A DNA stretch of 64,000 nt from DAOTXL01 sp034435455 (GTDB lineage: Bacteria > Chloroflexota > Anaerolineae > JAAYZQ01), in contig DAOTXL010000123.1 in the NCBI GenBank assembly GCA_034435455.1, forward strand, positions 1 to 64,000. Direction: 5' to 3'. The notes below the pieces were generated by a model that searched no databases, was not told the origin of the DNA, and was given only the letters and a program-made list of their open reading frames with translations. The translations under genes were made by a program, and so were the position numbers. Shown here one piece after another: positions 50,117 to 59,051 of this stretch; position 1 is the stretch's first letter, and every line of letters begins with the position of its first letter.

Positions 50117-50999
50117 TTTGCGGCTGCCCCTCAGGGGATGGCGGGCACAGCCAGCCGATCTCCATCTCCCGGAACGGTTTGCGCCGCTCCTTGATCTCGG
50201 CGCGGCAGGCCAGGAAACGGGGACCGGTGGCCTGCACCCAATCGATCATGTGCGCCCGCAGGCCCTCCGGCGTCCATCGCTGGCCGCTGCCGACGACCGG
50301 GTCGAAGCGAAGCCGTACGCCCTCTTGATCGTGGACGACCGTCGCCTCCCGGCTACAGATAGGGCACACCGCCCGGTCGCCGTGCAGCACAAAGGCCTCG
50401 CTGTAGCAGATAGGGCAGACGCCGGGCGGCGGCGGGGTGGGTTCCAGCTCACCCCGGCCCAGGCGGCGGCCAGCACCGAGCACCCGTGCCAGCAGCGGTT
50501 CATCGAGCAGCACCTCGCCGGGACCGGGGGCCACAGCGGTCAGGCTATCAATCAGGCGGAAGCCAAAGGCGCTCACCAGGGCGTTGAGCACCGGCAGAGT
50601 CACCCCGCGCCAGCCCTCCAGCCCGGCGGTAGCGATCGTCACCGCCGGACGGGGTGGGGGCAGCGCTTCATTTACCCGGCCGGTGACCATCAGCAGCCGG
50701 TCCAGCACCAGCTTGATGACAGCCGCCGGCCCCAGGAAGTAGGTAGGAGCCGCCAACACCAACCCATCCGCGGCCCGGATCGTCTCCACCAGCCAGGCCA
50801 TGTCATCATCCAGGGGGCAGGGCTGGCCGCCAATGACGCAACGCATACAACCGGTGCACGACTCCAGGCGCAGGGCGGTCAGGCGGAGCAGATGGACCGT
50901 TGCCCCCTCGGCCTGGGCGCCGAGCAATGCCTGGCGGACCAGCAACTCCGAATTGCCCCACGGTCGTGCCGAACCGACCAGGCCCAGAACCTCGCCCAT
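50106..50999 (-). CDS. Flavodoxin-fold NAD(P)H/FMN reductase with C-terminal zinc ribbon
   Basis: A 297-residue protein. The N-terminal flavodoxin-like domain has 'LGLVGSARPWGNSELLVRQAL', the iron-sulfur-flavoprotein-type Cys motif 'CTGCMRCVIGGQPCPLDDDM' and 'GLVLAAPTYFLGPAAVIKLVLDR'. After residue 195, 'CPICYSE' and 'CPICSRE' form a zinc-ribbon-like pair. It may transfer electrons to the HgdB-like protein next to it. ATG at 50999 lies one base after the nitrilase stop. Confidence 0.75.
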   Translation of the reverse strand: MGEVLGLVGSARPWGNSELLVRQALLGAQAEGATVHLLRLTALRLESCTGCMRCVIGGQPCPLDDDMAWLVETIRAADGLVLAAPTYFLGPAAVIKLVLDRLLMVTGRVNEALPPPRPAVTIATAGLEGWRGVTLPVLNALVSAFGFRLIDSLTAVAPGPGEVLLDEPLLARVLGAGRRLGRGELEPTPPPPGVCPICYSEAFVLHGDRAVCPICSREATVVHDQEGVRLRFDPVVGSGQRWTPEGLRAHMIDWVQATGPRFLACRAEIKERRKPFREMEIGWLCPPSPEGQPQNGD

Positions 51000-51000
51000 G

Positions 51001-52167
51001 TTATTGCCCCCCGTCGGCCGGCGGCAGCGCTGCCCCTTCCTCCTCCAGCGGCGCGGGAGGGGATTCGAGCGCGGGTTCCGCCGGTTTCCACAGCGGTTCG
51101 AGCGGCCCGGCGATGCGCTGCTCGATGGCCTGCTCAATAGTCAGCCCCTGCCGGTACAACTCGGCCAGCACCGGGCCCAGGTTGCCCAGGCACATCTCCC
51201 GGCGCGGGCGGAAGCGGCTGGTCTCCCACAGATTGTGCAGCGCGTCGAGGTCCAACCCGGCGGCGACCAGGCCCTCGGTGCGATTGGTGCCGGCCTGGAC
51301 CAGCAGGCCATCGCCGCGGGGGGTCAGGGAGATGGGGGCCAGCAGCGCCGACTGGCCGAAATAGTCCTCGCCGCTATCGAGGCCCAGGTGATTGGGGCCC
51401 AGCAGGAAGCAGGCCGCGGCAAAGATCTGATTCTCTTCGGCGCGGAGGGCCAGCGCCGAACGGATGGCGGCCGCCTGGGCTACCCCCGGTGTGGCCGCGA
51501 GGCCGACCAGCAGTTCCACCCCCTGCACCGCCAACAGGCGGGCCAGCTCCGGGTACATGGCATCGCGGCCGATGAGCACACCCACCCGCCCAAACTGCAG
51601 CGAAAAGGCGGTCAGGTCGGTGCCGGGAGCGGCCAGCTCTTGCTCATCGGGGCTGAGGTTGAGCTTATCCTGATAGCCCAGCACCTCGCCATCCACATCA
51701 AAGAGGTAGGCCCGGTTCCGCACCGTGTCGGTTTCGGCATCGTACAGGTACAGGCTGCCGGCCACGATAGCCGTGCCATATTCGCGGGCCAGGCGGCCAA
51801 AGGTCTCGCAGCAGGCCTCGCGCAGGGCCTCGCTGTTCTTCTGGACCAGGCGCCTCACACTGCCGCGGAAGCCCCCGCCCACCACATCGCCGGTGAGCCC
51901 GGCCAGGCGCCCCAACCTCCGGGAGAAAAAGCCGGCGCCAGGCCGCCGGCCTCTGTCAGCGCGGCGGATAAAGCTCCGCTTCAGGCCCGAAATGAGGGGC
52001 GGGGCCAACATCAGGCCGGTCAGTTCGGGAAAGATGGTCAGCCGGGCAGCTTTGGCCTGAGCCTGGTGCAGAAAACGCCGGGCCTCGGCCTCGAACTCTT
52101 GATGAGTGGGCGGGACGCTCATGCGCTGTTGGACGCAGGCCACAACTATATCTGATTGAGTCAACAT
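51001..52167 (-). CDS. Nitrilase-superfamily protein lacking the catalytic cysteine
   Basis: A 388-residue carbon-nitrogen hydrolase homologue. The catalytic Glu (Glu48 in 'LTIFPELTG') and Lys (Lys168 in 'GYQDKLNLSPDE') are present. The nucleophile region reads 'VGVLIGRDAMYPELARLL', with Gly200 where the family has Cys (ICxD), so it is probably inactive as an amidase. A basic insert 'RSFIRRADRGRRPG' and an acidic C-terminus are unusual. ATG at 52167 follows GGAGATTGAC. Part of the methyltransferase-to-AarF gene row. Confidence 0.7.
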   Translation of the reverse strand: MLTQSDIVVACVQQRMSVPPTHQEFEAEARRFLHQAQAKAARLTIFPELTGLMLAPPLISGLKRSFIRRADRGRRPGAGFFSRRLGRLAGLTGDVVGGGFRGSVRRLVQKNSEALREACCETFGRLAREYGTAIVAGSLYLYDAETDTVRNRAYLFDVDGEVLGYQDKLNLSPDEQELAAPGTDLTAFSLQFGRVGVLIGRDAMYPELARLLAVQGVELLVGLAATPGVAQAAAIRSALALRAEENQIFAAACFLLGPNHLGLDSGEDYFGQSALLAPISLTPRGDGLLVQAGTNRTEGLVAAGLDLDALHNLWETSRFRPRREMCLGNLGPVLAELYRQGLTIEQAIEQRIAGPLEPLWKPAEPALESPPAPLEEEGAALPPADGGQ

Positions 52168-52178
52168 GTCAATCTCCT

Positions 52179-52871
52179 TCAACCGCTTTTGGGATGGCGC
52201 GCGGTGAAAAACACCACCGTGCCGATCAATTCGGTCGAGTGCTCTTGAAAATAGGTCTGAAGCGAATCCTCCAAATCCTCCAGGCGATCCTGCCGGTTAT
52301 TCATCACCCGCACCGGCGGGTACAGCGACGAATTGTACACCCTCATAAAAAGCCTGCCCAACAACCCAAAGGATACCCCTTGCCCCAGAATGGTCGAGCC
52401 AAAGAGCACGCCGCCAGGGGCCAGGAAAGGAGCCAGATGCCCCAAGACCACCCCCTTGGTCTTTAAATCGCCGGGCAGGCAATGCAGCAAAAAGTTCATG
52501 CCGATCGAGTCGAATTGGGGCAGATCGAACGGGATAGGCTCCAGGACATTGGCCCGATAGGTCATCGGCTGATAACGGCTGAGGCGACGGGCCGTGGCCT
52601 CTAACGGGTGGGGATTGAGGTCGAGCAAGGCGATGGTTGGTCTGGGTGAAGGGAATTGCGCTTTGTCCAGGAAATAGCCGGTCCCCACGCCAACATCGAG
52701 ATGCCTGGCCGAAACGTGCCGGTTGTAAAACTCTAAAATCCTGACCGATGGACATCGCCAGACAAAGGGGTTTTCAAAGCGAACGACCAGCAGGTCGTAT
52801 ATGGAGAGGATCCGGGGGCTATACACGGCTGCCCCGCGGTAGACCTCTTCAAGAGTGAATTGAACCGTCAT
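52179..52871 (-). CDS. Class I SAM-dependent methyltransferase
   Basis: A 230-residue methyltransferase: motif I 'HLDVGVGTGYFLDKAQFP', acidic strand end 'ALLDLNPHPLEATARRL', and 'GMNFLLHCLPGDLKTKGVVL'. It begins 'YRGAAVYSPRILSIYDLLVVRFENPFVWRCPS', a pattern of methyltransferases near polyketide or small-molecule genes. ATG at 52871 has AGGGG. First gene of the row with the nitrilase homologue (11 bp downstream). Confidence 0.75.
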   Translation of the reverse strand: MTVQFTLEEVYRGAAVYSPRILSIYDLLVVRFENPFVWRCPSVRILEFYNRHVSARHLDVGVGTGYFLDKAQFPSPRPTIALLDLNPHPLEATARRLSRYQPMTYRANVLEPIPFDLPQFDSIGMNFLLHCLPGDLKTKGVVLGHLAPFLAPGGVLFGSTILGQGVSFGLLGRLFMRVYNSSLYPPVRVMNNRQDRLEDLEDSLQTYFQEHSTELIGTVVFFTARHPKSG

Positions 52872-53025
52872 AGCGCCCCTGTCGAATGTTGAACCTGCCC
52901 CAGGTTGCTCAGCGGGGTGCATCGCACCCTTTCCACCTGCTGATTATAACATATTTGGGCGCAGATGCAAGACAGCGCCGGGCCTGGCGTTCCGCCAGCA
53001 TCTCCTCGCAATCCATCCTATTTTG

Positions 53026-53057
53026 GTTGTGCACACCCACAACTTTTGTGGTATAAT
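53026..53057 (+). promoter_or_regulatory. Promoter region with dyad before the histidine kinase
   Basis: TATAAT at 53052-53057 with a weak TTGTGC 19 bp upstream. GTTGTG-N6-CACAAC (53026-53043) overlaps the -35 region and may bind a regulator. Confidence 0.45.
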
Positions 53058-53097
53058 ATAATTACATTTGGACCGGTGCGGCCGAACAGGAGATGGG

Positions 53098-55233
53098 GTG
53101 ATCACGGATCAGAAACGGGAAAAGGACCTGAATGGGCTGCTGTTGGACCTGATCTATCGCAGCAGCCTGGCCGCCGATCTCCAGGGGATGCTCTCCACCT
53201 TTCTCCAGGGGGCGAACGACCTGCTGCCGGGCGACGGGGTGGCGGTGATGCGCCTGGAGGGCGACCAGCTCGAGATCCTGGCCAGCCTGGGGCCGTCCGC
53301 CCCGTTGCCGGGCCTGATCCTGCCGGTCGGCCAGATGGGCGCAGCCCGCGCCGCCCTCGACAGCGGCAAAGTGCTGGCCATCGCCGACGTGCGGGAGGAT
53401 GCCCGCTGGCAGCCTGTTCCCGGTGCGGAGCATGTCCGCGCCTGGCTGGGCGCCCCCCTGCGCGTAGAGGAGCAGACCCTCGGCCTGGTGGAGTGGACGG
53501 CCCAGGAACCGGGGCGGTTCGCCGGAGAGGACCTGACCATAGCCGAGGAGATGACCCGCCTGCTGGCCCCGATCCTCCATCAGGCCCAGAAACTGGAGGA
53601 TGCCCGCCTGCGCCTGCGCGAACTGCTGAAACCGCGCTCGCCGGCGACGCCCCGGAGTATGGACCTCAGCGTCGAACTCCAGCCGGTGGTCCGCGAGGCG
53701 CTGGACCTGGCGGCCGCCCGCCACGCCTTCGTCTTTCTGATGGGAGAGGGGAGCCGCCGGCTGCGCTGCGTGGCCGCTTCCGGCGAGCAGCGGGACCGGC
53801 TGCGCACCGTGACGTTGCGGGGCGACGGCACCCTCGGCGGCTGGAGCGTGCCCATCTCCCGCCCGTCCGACCGGCTCGGCACCGGCCCATCCGACCGGGA
53901 GGTAATGGCCTCTCTGGGGATCGAAACAACCCTCATCCTGCCCATCCGCGTGGGCCAGGAGCAGGTGGGGATGCTCGGTGTGGCCGAGCCCCGCCGCGGG
54001 CGCACCTTTGGCCAGGATGCCATCCGCCTCATGACCCACCTGGCCAGCCAGGCTTCGCTGGTGGTCGAGCAGGTCTACCATGCCCGGCCCGAGGCGGACC
54101 GGTACGATTACGAACTGGTGGTCCAGTCCTCGCCGCTGGGCATCGGCGTGCTGACCGTCACCGGCGAGATCCGGGTCTGCAACCCGGCCCTGGGCGCTCT
54201 GCTCTCCCGTTCCGACTGGAGCCTGGTAGGCCGTAAACTGGCCGACTTTTTGTTGCCCGCCGATGCGCGGCGGCTGGGCCACGCCCTGGAGGAGGTCGCC
54301 ATCGGCGGGCAGCGGCGGCAGGTGGACGTGCGGACCCACTCCCTGCAGGGTGAGCCACGCCACCTGCGCCTGTCGCTGGCCCTGGCCCACATCTCCGATG
54401 ACACCGGCGGCAACCTGGTGGTGGTGATGGAAGATATCACCCCCCTCAAGATCCTGGAGCAGGAACGGGTGGAGCACCTGCGGGAACTGCGGGAAAAGCA
54501 CGCCCTGCTGCAAGAGATGGATCAGGTCAAATCGCGGTTCGTGTCCAATGTCTCCCATGAACTGCGCACCCCTCTGGCCGTGATCAAGCTCTATGCCACG
54601 CTGGCCCGCAAGGGACGGCCGGAAAAGCAGGCGTACTATCTGCAAACCATCGAGCAGGAGACCCACCGCCTGGAAACGATGGTGGAGAACATCCTGGACC
54701 TGACCCGCATGGACCGCCATGCCCTGCGTATCCACGCCGAGATGCTGTCGGTCGAAGAGCTGATCGCCCAGGTCCTGGAGGTATATGAAGAGGCGGCGAA
54801 AAAACGGGGGATCGAGCTGCGGAACCATGTGGCCGGCGGCCTGCCTCCGCTGTGGGCCGACAAGAACCACTTGATTCAGATGTTGACCAACCTGGTGGAC
54901 AATGCCCTCAAGTACACACCCCGCGGCGGGCAGGTGTGGGTCGCCGCCCGCGAAATCGAGAGCGATTCTCAGCGGATGCTGGAGATCGCCGTCGGAGATA
55001 CGGGCATCGGCATCCCGGAGGACGAGCAGGAAAAGGTGTTCGAGCGTTTTTTCCGGGGGAGCAACAACACCCCCGGCTCGACGGGCACAGGTCTGGGCCT
55101 GGCCATCGTCCAGGAGTTGATGGTGCAGCACGGCGGCCGGGTGACCCTCAGGAGCAAGGTGGGCGAAGGCAGCACCTTTGCCCTGCAGTTCCCGCTGGCT
55201 ACACCGGTGGGCCAGCCGGAGAACGCCGGTTGA
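53098..55233 (+). CDS. Soluble sensor histidine kinase (GAF-GAF-PAS-HisKA-HATPase)
   Basis: About 711 residues, no membrane helix. An N-terminal GAF domain (about 15-170), a second GAF-like domain (about 190-330), a PAS domain ('ELVVQSSPLGIGVLTVTGEIRVCNPALGALL'), a coiled linker, then 'FVSNVSHELRTPLAVIK' with His487, N-box 'LTNLVDNALKYTPRGG' and 'GDTGIGIPEDEQEKVFERFFRG', 'GTGLGLAIV'. The GTG at 53098 has AGGAG. It pairs with the LuxR-type regulator 29 bp downstream. Confidence 0.88.
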   Translation: MITDQKREKDLNGLLLDLIYRSSLAADLQGMLSTFLQGANDLLPGDGVAVMRLEGDQLEILASLGPSAPLPGLILPVGQMGAARAALDSGKVLAIADVREDARWQPVPGAEHVRAWLGAPLRVEEQTLGLVEWTAQEPGRFAGEDLTIAEEMTRLLAPILHQAQKLEDARLRLRELLKPRSPATPRSMDLSVELQPVVREALDLAAARHAFVFLMGEGSRRLRCVAASGEQRDRLRTVTLRGDGTLGGWSVPISRPSDRLGTGPSDREVMASLGIETTLILPIRVGQEQVGMLGVAEPRRGRTFGQDAIRLMTHLASQASLVVEQVYHARPEADRYDYELVVQSSPLGIGVLTVTGEIRVCNPALGALLSRSDWSLVGRKLADFLLPADARRLGHALEEVAIGGQRRQVDVRTHSLQGEPRHLRLSLALAHISDDTGGNLVVVMEDITPLKILEQERVEHLRELREKHALLQEMDQVKSRFVSNVSHELRTPLAVIKLYATLARKGRPEKQAYYLQTIEQETHRLETMVENILDLTRMDRHALRIHAEMLSVEELIAQVLEVYEEAAKKRGIELRNHVAGGLPPLWADKNHLIQMLTNLVDNALKYTPRGGQVWVAAREIESDSQRMLEIAVGDTGIGIPEDEQEKVFERFFRGSNNTPGSTGTGLGLAIVQELMVQHGGRVTLRSKVGEGSTFALQFPLATPVGQPENAG

Positions 55234-55262
55234 ACCGGAGCCGATGAGGAGGGATCAGAAGC

Positions 55263-55931
55263 ATGTCTGGTTTGAAATTGATGATCGTGGACGACCATGC
55301 CATCTTTCGCGAGGGGCTGCGGGCCCTGCTCGACCTGGAGGAGGATTTCGACGTCATTGCCGAAGCCAGCCGGGGGGATGAAGCGGTGCTGCTGGCCGCC
55401 GAGGAAGCGCCCGATGTGATCCTCCTCGACCTCCACCTGCCCGATGGCAGCGGGGCCGACTTTTGCCGCGACCTGCTCAAGGCCAGCCCGAACTCCAAGG
55501 TGCTGATCCTGTCGGCCTACGACGACGATGAAGAGATCAGCGCCGCCCTCATCGCCGGCGCATCGGGCTATGTGCTCAAGACCATCGGCGGGGAGCGGCT
55601 GGCCGACAACATCCGCGCCGTACATGGCGGCGAGGTGCTGCTCGCTCCTTCCATCGCCGCCAAAGTGGTGCAACAACTGAGCCGCCTCCAACAGGAAACC
55701 AGCCGCCGCGAAGAATCGCTCCACGTCCTGACCCCCCGCGAGCGCGAGGTCTTTTATCTGGCCAGCCGGGGGATGAAGAACTCGGAGATCGCCGCCGAGC
55801 TCTACCTCAGCGAAAAGACGATCAAGACTCACCTGCGCAATATCTACAACAAGCTGGACCTGACCAGCAAGGCCGACCTGCGCCTGTTCGCGGTCCGGAT
55901 GGGCCTGACACCAGACAAAAGGCCACATTAG
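55263..55931 (+). CDS. NarL/LuxR-family response regulator
   Basis: A 222-residue regulator: receiver 'LMIVDDHAIFREGLRALLD' with phospho-acceptor Asp in 'VILLDLHLPDGSG', Lys in 'SGYVLKTIGG', and LuxR helix-turn-helix 'LTPREREVFYLASRGMKNSEIAAELYLSEKTIKTHLRN'. Partner of the upstream kinase, an unusual pairing since LuxR-type regulators usually go with HisKA_3 kinases. A terminator follows. Confidence 0.9.
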   Translation: MSGLKLMIVDDHAIFREGLRALLDLEEDFDVIAEASRGDEAVLLAAEEAPDVILLDLHLPDGSGADFCRDLLKASPNSKVLILSAYDDDEEISAALIAGASGYVLKTIGGERLADNIRAVHGGEVLLAPSIAAKVVQQLSRLQQETSRREESLHVLTPREREVFYLASRGMKNSEIAAELYLSEKTIKTHLRNIYNKLDLTSKADLRLFAVRMGLTPDKRPH

Positions 55932-55983
55932 AGGTTGCCGACCGGTACCGTGCCGTAAGCCATAGGCGCAGAAAAATACATCC

Positions 55984-56017
55984 AGACATCCTCCCCTGGG
56001 GGGATGTCTTCTTTTCC
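55984..56017 (+). terminator. Terminator after the two-component pair
   Basis: AGACATCC (55984-55991) pairs with GGATGTCT (56002-56009), with C-rich/G-rich inner pairing, followed by TCTTTTCCCC. Confidence 0.7.
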
Positions 56018-56120
56018 CCTCCTATGCTATCATGGTCGTGGTGCAGTGCAGGCCGGCCCAGAAAAGACGGCTTCCCGGCCAGGCGACCTGTCAGGCAAGA
56101 ATGAGCAAAAGAAAGCAGAA

Positions 56121-56513
56121 ATGACCGAGGGCACGCAACGGATCCAGGTGATCGGACAGAACCCCTCTCTGCTGGAGGGGGTCTACGATCTTCTCCAGTT
56201 GGCCGGTTACCAGGTAGATGTGTCATCGAGTTGGGCAGAGACCGAATATGCGATGCACAACCGCGTGCCCAATCTGGTGATTGTAGACCTGTCCTGCTCC
56301 GCCGCCGAGGCCTACCGGCTATCGCAGCAGATCCGCAGCACCCCCCAATGGTCCCAGGTGCCGATCCTTTTTGTCAGCTTTTCCGGGGATGATCGCATCC
56401 GTGACCTGCAACGGATCAGCCGCAAGGTCAGGGACGGCAAGATCTTCTTTTACGCCCACACTCTGCTGAGCATGAACGGTCTGCTGGACAAGGTCAAAGC
56501 CTGCCTGACATGA
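56121..56513 (+). CDS. Degenerate receiver-domain protein
   Basis: A 130-residue CheY-fold protein. The phospho-acceptor-like Asp is kept in 'NLVIVDLSCSAAEAYRL', but the acidic pair is replaced by 'VIGQNPSLLEGVYDLL' and the conserved Lys region reads 'IFFYAHTLLSM'. It is likely a phosphorylation-independent receiver or adaptor. Start ATG lacks a clear Shine-Dalgarno; a 7-codon frame (56101) ends overlapping it and may couple translation. Downstream of the two-component pair, beyond its terminator. Confidence 0.6.
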   Translation: MTEGTQRIQVIGQNPSLLEGVYDLLQLAGYQVDVSSSWAETEYAMHNRVPNLVIVDLSCSAAEAYRLSQQIRSTPQWSQVPILFVSFSGDDRIRDLQRISRKVRDGKIFFYAHTLLSMNGLLDKVKACLT

Positions 56514-56514
56514 A

Positions 56515-57432
56515 TCAAGAGGAGAGCAGCCTTGGTTTGAGGGCGGCATAAATGACCCGGTGCACCGGCGTCGGTACCCCTGCCTGGCGGCCATAGCGCA
56601 CCACCGTGCCGCTCAACGCCTCCAACTCCAGAGGACGGCCGGCCTCCAGGTCGGCCAGGAGCGAGGGTTTTGTCTGGGGGGCGAACCCCTCGGTCAGCCG
56701 CAGCGTCTGCTCCACAATATCGGCGGGCAGGGCCACGCCCCGCGCCCGGCCCACGGCCTCCACCTCCCGCAGGGCGTCCAGATAGAGCTGCCGGGTTTCA
56801 GGCAGGGCCAGCACCGGGCCGATGGGCAGTCGGGTCAGGGAGCACACGCCACCGATGGAGGCGATAAAGACAAACTTTTCCCAGAGGGCCACCTCCACCG
56901 CCGGGGTGAGCACCACTTCGATGCCACCGGCGGCCAGCGTGTCACGGATGCGCCCGGCGCGGGGGGTGATGGTGCCATCCCGCTCGCCAAAGGTGATGCG
57001 CCGCAACGGGCTCACCTGGCGGATGAGCCCCGGCGCGACGACGGAGGCCGAGATGTGGGTCAGGCCGGCCAGCACCGGTCCGTCGCCCAGCACGGCGGCC
57101 AACCGCTCGGCGGCGTCCAGGCCGTTGAGCAGGGGGAGCACACAGGTTTCGGGGCCGACCAGGGACCGGGCCGCTACAGCCGCCTCCTCCAACCCATAGC
57201 TCTTGACCGTCACCAGCACCAGGTCCACCGGGCCGACAGTTGCTGGATCGTCGGTGGCCTGCGCCGGGCAGACCTCAAAATCGCCGTGGACGCTCTCTAC
57301 CCGCAGGCCACACTCGCGGATGGCCGCCAGGTGTGCCCCACGGGCGATAAAGGTCACCTCATTGCCGCTACGGGCCAGCAGGCCGCCGTAATAGCCGCCG
57401 ACGGCGCCGGCCCCCAGGATTGCAATTTTCAT
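56515..57432 (-). CDS. panE: 2-dehydropantoate 2-reductase family protein (PanE/ApbA)
   Basis: A 305-residue NADPH-dependent reductase: 'MKIAILGAGAVGGYYGGLLARSG' Rossmann motif, 'VDLVLVTVKSYGLEEAA' with the conserved Lys, 'LPLLNGLDAAERLAAVLG', 'LWEKFVFIASIGGVCSLTRLPIG'. PanE makes pantoate for coenzyme A. No other pantothenate gene is nearby and it sits directly after a hydantoinase gene (4 bp), so a role in another ketoacid reduction is possible. Confidence 0.8.
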   Translation of the reverse strand: MKIAILGAGAVGGYYGGLLARSGNEVTFIARGAHLAAIRECGLRVESVHGDFEVCPAQATDDPATVGPVDLVLVTVKSYGLEEAAVAARSLVGPETCVLPLLNGLDAAERLAAVLGDGPVLAGLTHISASVVAPGLIRQVSPLRRITFGERDGTITPRAGRIRDTLAAGGIEVVLTPAVEVALWEKFVFIASIGGVCSLTRLPIGPVLALPETRQLYLDALREVEAVGRARGVALPADIVEQTLRLTEGFAPQTKPSLLADLEAGRPLELEALSGTVVRYGRQAGVPTPVHRVIYAALKPRLLSS

Positions 57433-57436
57433 CCCT

Positions 57437-58813
57437 TCACCCTCCGGGGAGACCTTCTGTGCGCAGGAAATGCCCCCGCCCTGTCACCCCGACGAACCGG
57501 CCATCGCGGACAATGACCTCCCCCCGCGAGAGGACCATCACCGGCCAGCCCTGCACCTCCCAGCCCTCGTAGGGGGTATAATCCACGTTCTGGTGCAGCG
57601 TCCGGTCCGACAGGGTGACCCGGCGCTCCGGGTCGAACAGCACCACGTCGGCGTCGGCCCCCACGCTGAGCGTCCCCTTGCGCGGGGCCAGCCCAAACCG
57701 CCGGGCCGGCCCGGTGCAGCAGACCTCCACCCACCGCTGGAGCGAGAGCCGTCCGGCCCGCACGCCGTGGGTATAGAGCAGCGCCAGCCGCGTCTCGATG
57801 CCCGGTGCGCCGCCGGGGATGCGCGAGAAATCGTGCAGGCCGCGCGTTTTCTGTGTCTCGAAGAAAAAGGGACAGTGATCGGTAGCCACGGTGTTCACCT
57901 CGCCGGCCGCCAGCCCGGCCCACAGGGCAGTGCGGTCGGCTGCGGTGCGCAACGGCGGCGACATGACAAACCTGGCCCCCTCGAAACCGGGGCGACGGTA
58001 CTCAGCCTCGTCCAGGAGAAGGTATTGGGGGCAGGTCTCGACCCACACCCTCTGGCCGCCCGCACGCGCCCGGCGCACCTCCTCCAGCCCCAGGGCGCAC
58101 GACAGATGGGCCAACACCAGCTCCGTGCCGGTGACACGGGCCAGGGCCAGCAGGCGGCCGACCGCCTCGGCTTCCATGAAATCGGGGCGGGTGAGAGGAT
58201 GGTTCTCCGGGCCGGTGCGCCCCTCGGCCAGCGCCCGGGCGGTGAGGTAGGCGATGGCATCATGGTTCTCGGCGTGGACCAGCGCCCGTCCGCCATGCTG
58301 CCGCAGCACCGCCAGGACCCGCAGCAGGCCCCCATCATCCAGGCGCAACCCCTCATAGGCCATGTACAGCTTGAAGCTGGATACGCCGGCGGCAATGCAG
58401 GCCGGCACCTGGGCCAGCGTCTCCCCGTCGGCGCGGGCGAGGGTCATGTGCAGGCCATAGTCCACGACCACCCGGCCGTCGGCTTCAGCGCGGCGGGCGG
58501 CCAACGCTTCGAGGAGGGCCTGTCCCGGTCGGGGTTCGACAAAATCGATCACCGTCGTCGTGCCCCCACAGGCCGCCGCTACCGTGCCGCTGTAAAAATC
58601 GTCGCTGGAGGCAAACTCACCCACCGGCATCTGCAGGTGGACATGCTCGTCCACCGCACCGGGCAGGACCAGCAGCCCACCGGCATCTATCGTCTCCAGA
58701 CCTGCCAGATCCCGGCCGATGGCGGCGATCTGCCCTGCCCGGATGCCCAAATCAGCCTGCACCGTGGCTTCGGCGGTAACCAGCGTTCCATTGGCGATGA
58801 CCCGATCGAACAT
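57437..58813 (-). CDS. Hydantoinase/dihydropyrimidinase
   Basis: A 458-residue cyclic amidohydrolase. Metal ligands appear in 'PGAVDEHVHLQMPVG', 'VSSFKLYMAYEG' (carboxylated Lys), 'ALVHAENHDA', 'ELVLAHLSCALG' and 'VNTVATDHCPF'. It opens hydantoins or dihydropyrimidines, or allantoin-like rings. ATG has GGAGG and a TTGACA/TATAGT promoter. Co-transcribed with the PanE-like gene. Confidence 0.88.
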   Translation of the reverse strand: MFDRVIANGTLVTAEATVQADLGIRAGQIAAIGRDLAGLETIDAGGLLVLPGAVDEHVHLQMPVGEFASSDDFYSGTVAAACGGTTTVIDFVEPRPGQALLEALAARRAEADGRVVVDYGLHMTLARADGETLAQVPACIAAGVSSFKLYMAYEGLRLDDGGLLRVLAVLRQHGGRALVHAENHDAIAYLTARALAEGRTGPENHPLTRPDFMEAEAVGRLLALARVTGTELVLAHLSCALGLEEVRRARAGGQRVWVETCPQYLLLDEAEYRRPGFEGARFVMSPPLRTAADRTALWAGLAAGEVNTVATDHCPFFFETQKTRGLHDFSRIPGGAPGIETRLALLYTHGVRAGRLSLQRWVEVCCTGPARRFGLAPRKGTLSVGADADVVLFDPERRVTLSDRTLHQNVDYTPYEGWEVQGWPVMVLSRGEVIVRDGRFVGVTGRGHFLRTEGLPGG

Positions 58814-58836
58814 GGCTGTATCCTCCTACACCGGAT

Positions 58837-58865
58837 ACTATAGCGCACAACGGGTCGGCTGTCAA
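58837..58865 (-). promoter_or_regulatory. Promoter of the hydantoinase gene
   Basis: Minus strand TTGACA (58865-58860), 17-bp spacer, TATAGT (58842-58837). Confidence 0.7.
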
Positions 58866-58920
58866 CCGGATCGCCGAGGAGCGCAGGCTACCCAGGACGA
58901 TATAAGATTCCCGGAGAGGG

Positions 58921-58949
58921 TTGACCGTTGCGGGAACCTGTAGTAAACT
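58921..58949 (+). promoter_or_regulatory. Promoter of the beta-helix protein
   Basis: TTGACC (58921-58926), 17-bp spacer, TAAACT (58944-58949), about 100 bp before the ATG. Confidence 0.5.
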
Positions 58950-59051
58950 GACCGGGCCAGGGCACGATCATCACCCCTGCAACCCAAGGCCTGAAGAGGG
59001 CGAGAGCCATCAGGGTGATGGGCGTTGCTGTACAAAGCGGAGGAGGAGAGA

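Noticed and set aside
53062..55131. A 689-codon open frame opposite the GAF/PAS kinase
   Set aside because: Antisense shadow; the kinase motifs on the plus strand are clear.
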